From Bacteroidales bacterium UBA1715 (GTDB lineage Bacteria > Bacteroidota > Bacteroidia > Bacteroidales > UBA1715), in the NCBI GenBank assembly GCA_002317135.1, contig DCIX01000021.1, forward strand, positions 101,816-165,815: DNA of 64,000 bases, in the 5' to 3' direction. The position numbers were made by a program, and so were the translations under genes. This document shows positions 61,042-64,000 of this stretch, one piece after another (positions within the stretch are counted from its first letter, which is position 1; every line of letters starts with the position of its first letter). The notes beneath the pieces are model-generated. The model was not told the DNA's origin. It was given only the letters and a program-made list of their open reading frames with translations, and made no database searches.

Positions 61042-62865
61042 CTATTCTTTCGCATTTTTATAACGCCACGCCGAATCTAAATGCAATAGTTTTCTGTATT
61101 GCCGAGAAGGAGAACTGAGTGGTGTGTAACCATTACTCATAAAGGCGTCTACAGTTTGTATGGTTTCTTCGTCTGCTGTAACGGGCGAAGGTGTATCTCG
61201 TAATTGTTCTGATTCAATCTTCGTACATCCGTTAATAATCATACAAGATTGATTATCAAATGTTTCTAAAATACAATCTTTGTTTGGATTATAATTATTT
61301 AAAATATGCCAAAGAGCAATGAATTGCTCTGAAGTATATTTGCTCTCCATACCATTGGCATCGATATTTTGAATGGATTTATCGTATGTAATAATAAAAG
61401 AAGTTGATTTATTTTCGTGGAAATACGTCTTTGCTTTTTCGAGAATTTCCTGTTGTGGAAGGGATTCCATTGGAAGAAAAGCGATAGTATTTTTCTTGCG
61501 ATTGTATGTTTTTTTTGTCGCATCAATAGCCAGTTTGCTACCAATACCAATATGAGGTCCGGAATGATCAAGAACATCCAATGGACCTTTCATTATAATT
61601 ACATCCTCAGCAGGGTCAACATTATCTTGTATAGCAGAGATGACGGCCTCTCTTGAATAGATGTCGCACGACTCGTCAACAACAATAAGTGTCTTATTAT
61701 TAGCCATTTGTCCAGCTCCCCATAGTGCATTGACAACCTTGGCAGTTTGTCCTTCGTTTGTCTTTTTGATTTTTGCGACAACAAGATTGTGTGCAACGCC
61801 TTCGAATGGCATCACATAGTCGATTAAATCAGGGCAAATCAGCATTTTGATAGGTGCCAAGAATATGCGTTCGGTTGCTTTGCCAATCCATGCATCTTCC
61901 ATAGGTGGAATGCCAACGATTGTTGCCGGATAAATTGCTTGTTTTCTGTGTGTTATACACGTAACGTGAAACTTAGGATATAGGTCGGGAAGTGAGTAAA
62001 AACCAGTGTGGTCGCCAAAAGGGCCTTCCATAAATTTGTCCTCGTTTGGATCAATGTAGCCTTCCAATACAAAATCCGCATCGGCAGGAACTTCGAGGTT
62101 GTTTGTAATACATGTAACTAACTTCACGGATTTCTTTCGAAGAAAACCTGTAAGCATTTGTTCGTCAATATTTTCCGGAAGTGGAGCAGTGGCGGAGAAT
62201 ATATTTGCAGGGTCGCCGCCCAGAGCGACACTGACAGGCATTTTTTTACCTAATCGTTTATAGGCTTCATAATGATTATCGCCTGTTTTTCCTGGATGCC
62301 AATGCATACCAGTTGTTTGTTTGTCAATTACTTGCATGCGGTACATACCCATATTTCTACAATGTGTTTCGGGATGTTCCGTTATAACCATTGGGAAAGT
62401 GATGAATTTGCCCGCATCGTGTTTCCAACATTGTAGGATAGGAATTGTGGTAAGGTCAACTTCTTTCTCTATTACTTCTTGGCATTGCGCAGACTTTGTA
62501 TGCTTTGGAATCCATGACTGTAACTCATTGATTAACGGCAGGAAAGAAAGTTTCTCTTTAAGAGTTCGTTTCGGTGATGTTGCCGTTTTGAAAAGGTCTT
62601 CAATTCGTTGTTTATGCTCGTCTAAATCAGTACAATTAAGAGCAAGACAAATGCGTTTTTGACTACCAAGAGCATTGATTAGAATAGGGTAGTTTGTTCC
62701 GTTATTTGTAAGCAACAATGCTTTATTTTGTGTGTCGGGAGCCTTCGAAAATCTATCGGCAAGTTCAGCAACTTTCAGTGATGGATTTACAAACTCATTG
62801 ATTTCCACTAGTTCATCAGCATCGCGGAGTTTTTGAACGAAATCAGATAGATTATTGTATGCCAT
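61042..62865 (-). CDS. UbiD-family decarboxylase, menaquinone type
   Basis: 607 residues from MAYNNLSDFVQKL (ATG 62863-62865). UbiD motifs include KFITFPMVITEHPETH, GMYRMQVIDKQTTGMHWHPGKTGD, ALGGDPANIFSATAPLPENID, EGPFGDHTGFYSLPD and a TAKVVNALWGAGQM block. These bind prenylated FMN and Mn/K and decarboxylate an aromatic acid. The length of about 600 residues and this motif set match the menaquinone-biosynthesis UbiD proteins of the futalosine route, in keeping with mqnC at 15405. TACCTTTG at 62884-62891 on the minus strand fits a -7 box. Confidence 0.87.
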   Translation of the reverse strand: MAYNNLSDFVQKLRDADELVEINEFVNPSLKVAELADRFSKAPDTQNKALLLTNNGTNYPILINALGSQKRICLALNCTDLDEHKQRIEDLFKTATSPKRTLKEKLSFLPLINELQSWIPKHTKSAQCQEVIEKEVDLTTIPILQCWKHDAGKFITFPMVITEHPETHCRNMGMYRMQVIDKQTTGMHWHPGKTGDNHYEAYKRLGKKMPVSVALGGDPANIFSATAPLPENIDEQMLTGFLRKKSVKLVTCITNNLEVPADADFVLEGYIDPNEDKFMEGPFGDHTGFYSLPDLYPKFHVTCITHRKQAIYPATIVGIPPMEDAWIGKATERIFLAPIKMLICPDLIDYVMPFEGVAHNLVVAKIKKTNEGQTAKVVNALWGAGQMANNKTLIVVDESCDIYSREAVISAIQDNVDPAEDVIIMKGPLDVLDHSGPHIGIGSKLAIDATKKTYNRKKNTIAFLPMESLPQQEILEKAKTYFHENKSTSFIITYDKSIQNIDANGMESKYTSEQFIALWHILNNYNPNKDCILETFDNQSCMIINGCTKIESEQLRDTPSPVTADEETIQTVDAFMSNGYTPLSSPSRQYRKLLHLDSAWRYKNAKE

Positions 62866-62883
62866 ATTCGTAACCATTTTGTA

Positions 62884-62891
62884 CAAAGGTA
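62884..62891 (-). promoter_or_regulatory. -7 box of the UbiD-family gene
   Basis: TACCTTTG on the minus strand, 18 bases before the ATG at 62865. Confidence 0.5.
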
Positions 62892-62925
62892 CAAAAGTTC
62901 CTGGAATGACGAGAAGTAATGGTAA

Positions 62926-63561
62926 TTAAGATTCTATTTCTGTTCTTTCGAACTGTTGCAATCTATTTTTTATTGAATATCCTTTTCGTGGAGTGTAATT
63001 AATTTCACCATTTGATTCTAAAAAGCGAACAACATGGTTAAAGCCAAGCATAGACGCATTTAGAATGCCGGCGCGAGTGATATAAACATTGTTTACGGTT
63101 GTGCCGACATATTTATCTATCATTTCCTTAAGATAAACTTTTTCCATTCGCTTCATGTACCAGCAGATAAATCGTTCTTGGTCTTCAGCAGGAAATGTTT
63201 CTATGTCAAATGTATAGCGAGCGTGGCCTTGTTCTGTGTAAGTTGTATCGAAAGAGTCGTAGATTGCTTGAATTTGATCTTCAGAATATCCAAATTCTAA
63301 TAAAGCGGAGCGGCTTGCTTGATATTTTCCAACCATTTTTGTTTTGTTGGCCACATCATAACGATGTCTTGATTCTATACGAGCGATACGAGCGTATAAA
63401 TCTTTGTAGCCGATGTAGTCGAGTACGATTTCTTCCTCATAACTAAATTCATTCAAATCTGTTGTTTTTTCCTTTATTGTAAGGGGAGCGAGTAGGAAAA
63501 TCAAACATAACGAAATGATTGTCAGATTGTTTGTCATATTGAAATAGGTTACTTTGTTCAT
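62926..63561 (-). CDS. Lysozyme-like secreted or membrane-anchored protein (putative)
   Basis: 211 residues from the ATG at 63559-63561; ATG at 63562-63564 and 63535-63537 are alternatives. It is preceded by AAAAGGAG, a true Shine-Dalgarno, which is unusual here, with five bases to this ATG. A hydrophobic segment (LTIISLCLIFLLAPL) is followed by ARIARIESRHRYDVANKTKMVGKYQASRSAL. The IES-x-GKYQ pattern resembles the catalytic start of lysozyme-like and SLT transglycosylase folds, with Glu as possible acid. Its function is inferred from that motif only. Confidence 0.6.
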   Translation of the reverse strand: MNKVTYFNMTNNLTIISLCLIFLLAPLTIKEKTTDLNEFSYEEEIVLDYIGYKDLYARIARIESRHRYDVANKTKMVGKYQASRSALLEFGYSEDQIQAIYDSFDTTYTEQGHARYTFDIETFPAEDQERFICWYMKRMEKVYLKEMIDKYVGTTVNNVYITRAGILNASMLGFNHVVRFLESNGEINYTPRKGYSIKNRLQQFERTEIES

Positions 63562-63585
63562 CATATCTCCTTTTGAAAAACGAGG

Positions 63586-63593
63586 CAAAGATA
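63586..63593 (-). promoter_or_regulatory. -7 box of the lysozyme-like gene
   Basis: TATCTTTG on the minus strand, 24 bases before the ATG at 63561. Confidence 0.5.
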
Positions 63594-63644
63594 GTTTTTT
63601 TTTGAAAAAAACAAGGTTTTGTCAAAAACAGTTGTATCTTTACC

Positions 63645-63652
63645 TATTTTTG
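63645..63652 (+). promoter_or_regulatory. -7 box of the small coiled-coil gene
   Basis: TATTTTTG, with TTTG at 63618-63621 (23-base spacer), 41 bases before the ATG at 63694. Confidence 0.5.
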
Positions 63653-63693
63653 ACTAGTTAAAATATCAAAAGGTTACAAGTGTTTATAAAAAA

Positions 63694-63936
63694 ATGGAAA
63701 AACAATCAGAATATCAGTTTTGTATAGACGAAATAGAACGCTATCGTTCATTGCGTGAAGCCGCATTTGCAACGATACAAACACTACAAAAAGAGCAGGC
63801 TTTACGCCGTGAAAAAGATCCACAAGCCGACATTTCAGACCTTCAAAAACAAATTGATGAACAAATTGATTTAGATGAAAAATATGGTGCCAAAATGCAT
63901 GCTTTGGCAATTAGAAGAAATTTGTTGGAAGAGTAA
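63694..63936 (+). CDS. Small coiled-coil protein of unknown function
   Basis: 80 residues, highly charged and almost wholly helical with heptad-like hydrophobic spacing (REAAFATIQTLQKEQALRR, ISDLQKQIDEQIDLDEKYG). No signal peptide, no recognised family. It has its own promoter, and the last 64 bases of the window after it appear to start another upstream region (GATATTTG near the edge). Confidence 0.6.
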   Translation: MEKQSEYQFCIDEIERYRSLREAAFATIQTLQKEQALRREKDPQADISDLQKQIDEQIDLDEKYGAKMHALAIRRNLLEE

Positions 63937-64000
63937 GAGAAGATTTGAACAAAATCTGCACAATTACAGTTTATATCAATAAGATTGACGATATTTGCAT

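Overview
The window looks like chromosome from an AT-rich member of the Bacteroidota, most likely order Bacteroidales. The signs are the Bacteroidota promoter pattern (a TAnnTTTG -7 box, sometimes with TTTG or TTG about 19-21 bases upstream) before many genes, an almost complete lack of Shine-Dalgarno sequences, C-termini resembling type IX secretion (T9SS) sorting domains, an S46 dipeptidyl-peptidase, a FecR/STN pair, BspA-type leucine-rich proteins, a FISUMP lipoprotein and a CTC-type L25. No species can be named from the sequence alone.

Layout. 1-394 is the start of a GH9 glycosidase cut by the window edge. 603-6918 (+) carries rpsA, an acyl-ACP thioesterase, rsmA, a DUF1573 lipoprotein, an aminotransferase and a lipid kinase. 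6965-16499 (-) carries a large BspA/T9SS surface protein, a FISUMP lipoprotein with a sugar:cation symporter, serine acetyltransferase, RNase R and mqnC. 16586-19826 (+) holds an ABC exporter and a leucyl aminopeptidase. tRNA-Pro(CGG) at 19871 opens an accessory block (to 23665): an MntA-like nucleotidyltransferase, a HEPN gene broken by an in-frame stop, a 246-bp palindromic MITE-like insert flanked by 11-bp direct repeats, a small P-loop protein coupled to a BspA/T9SS protein, and an ORF6N protein. 23685-29680 (-) carries a DEAD-box helicase and an unusual operon of FecR, an STN-domain beta-barrel and an RCC1-propeller T9SS protein.

29924-38513 is a run of nine tightly packed plus-strand genes (TPR protein, ribH, DUF2520, kdsC, UbiA-family prenyltransferase, maf, DPP11-type peptidase, AI-2E family permease, PhoH). 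38623-47075 has HU, an ABC-F protein with a decayed second ATPase site, smpB, miaA, an epimerase, prs, L25, pth and an XRE regulator. 47141-54759 has a TrmA-family RNA methyltransferase, a YdjM-like membrane protein, small unknowns, a YggS protein, a radical SAM protein and mutS2. 54869-55261 is tmRNA, encoding the tag GEENFALAA. The right end has an SMP-30 protein, a split CHR chromate transporter, a DUF3820 protein, a 1104-residue propeller-SpoIIE receptor phosphatase, a UbiD-type decarboxylase, a lysozyme-like protein and a short coiled-coil protein.

Functional links. smpB and ssrA together give both specific parts of trans-translation. mqnC and the UbiD-family decarboxylase fit menaquinone synthesis by the futalosine route, with the UbiA-family protein as a less certain partner. 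rsmA, pth, miaA, the TrmA-family enzyme, RNase R, rpsA and L25 make much of the window core translation machinery. The most unusual parts are the HEPN/palindrome locus at 20.3-21.0 kb and the FecR-STN-barrel-RCC1 operon at 25.0-29.7 kb.
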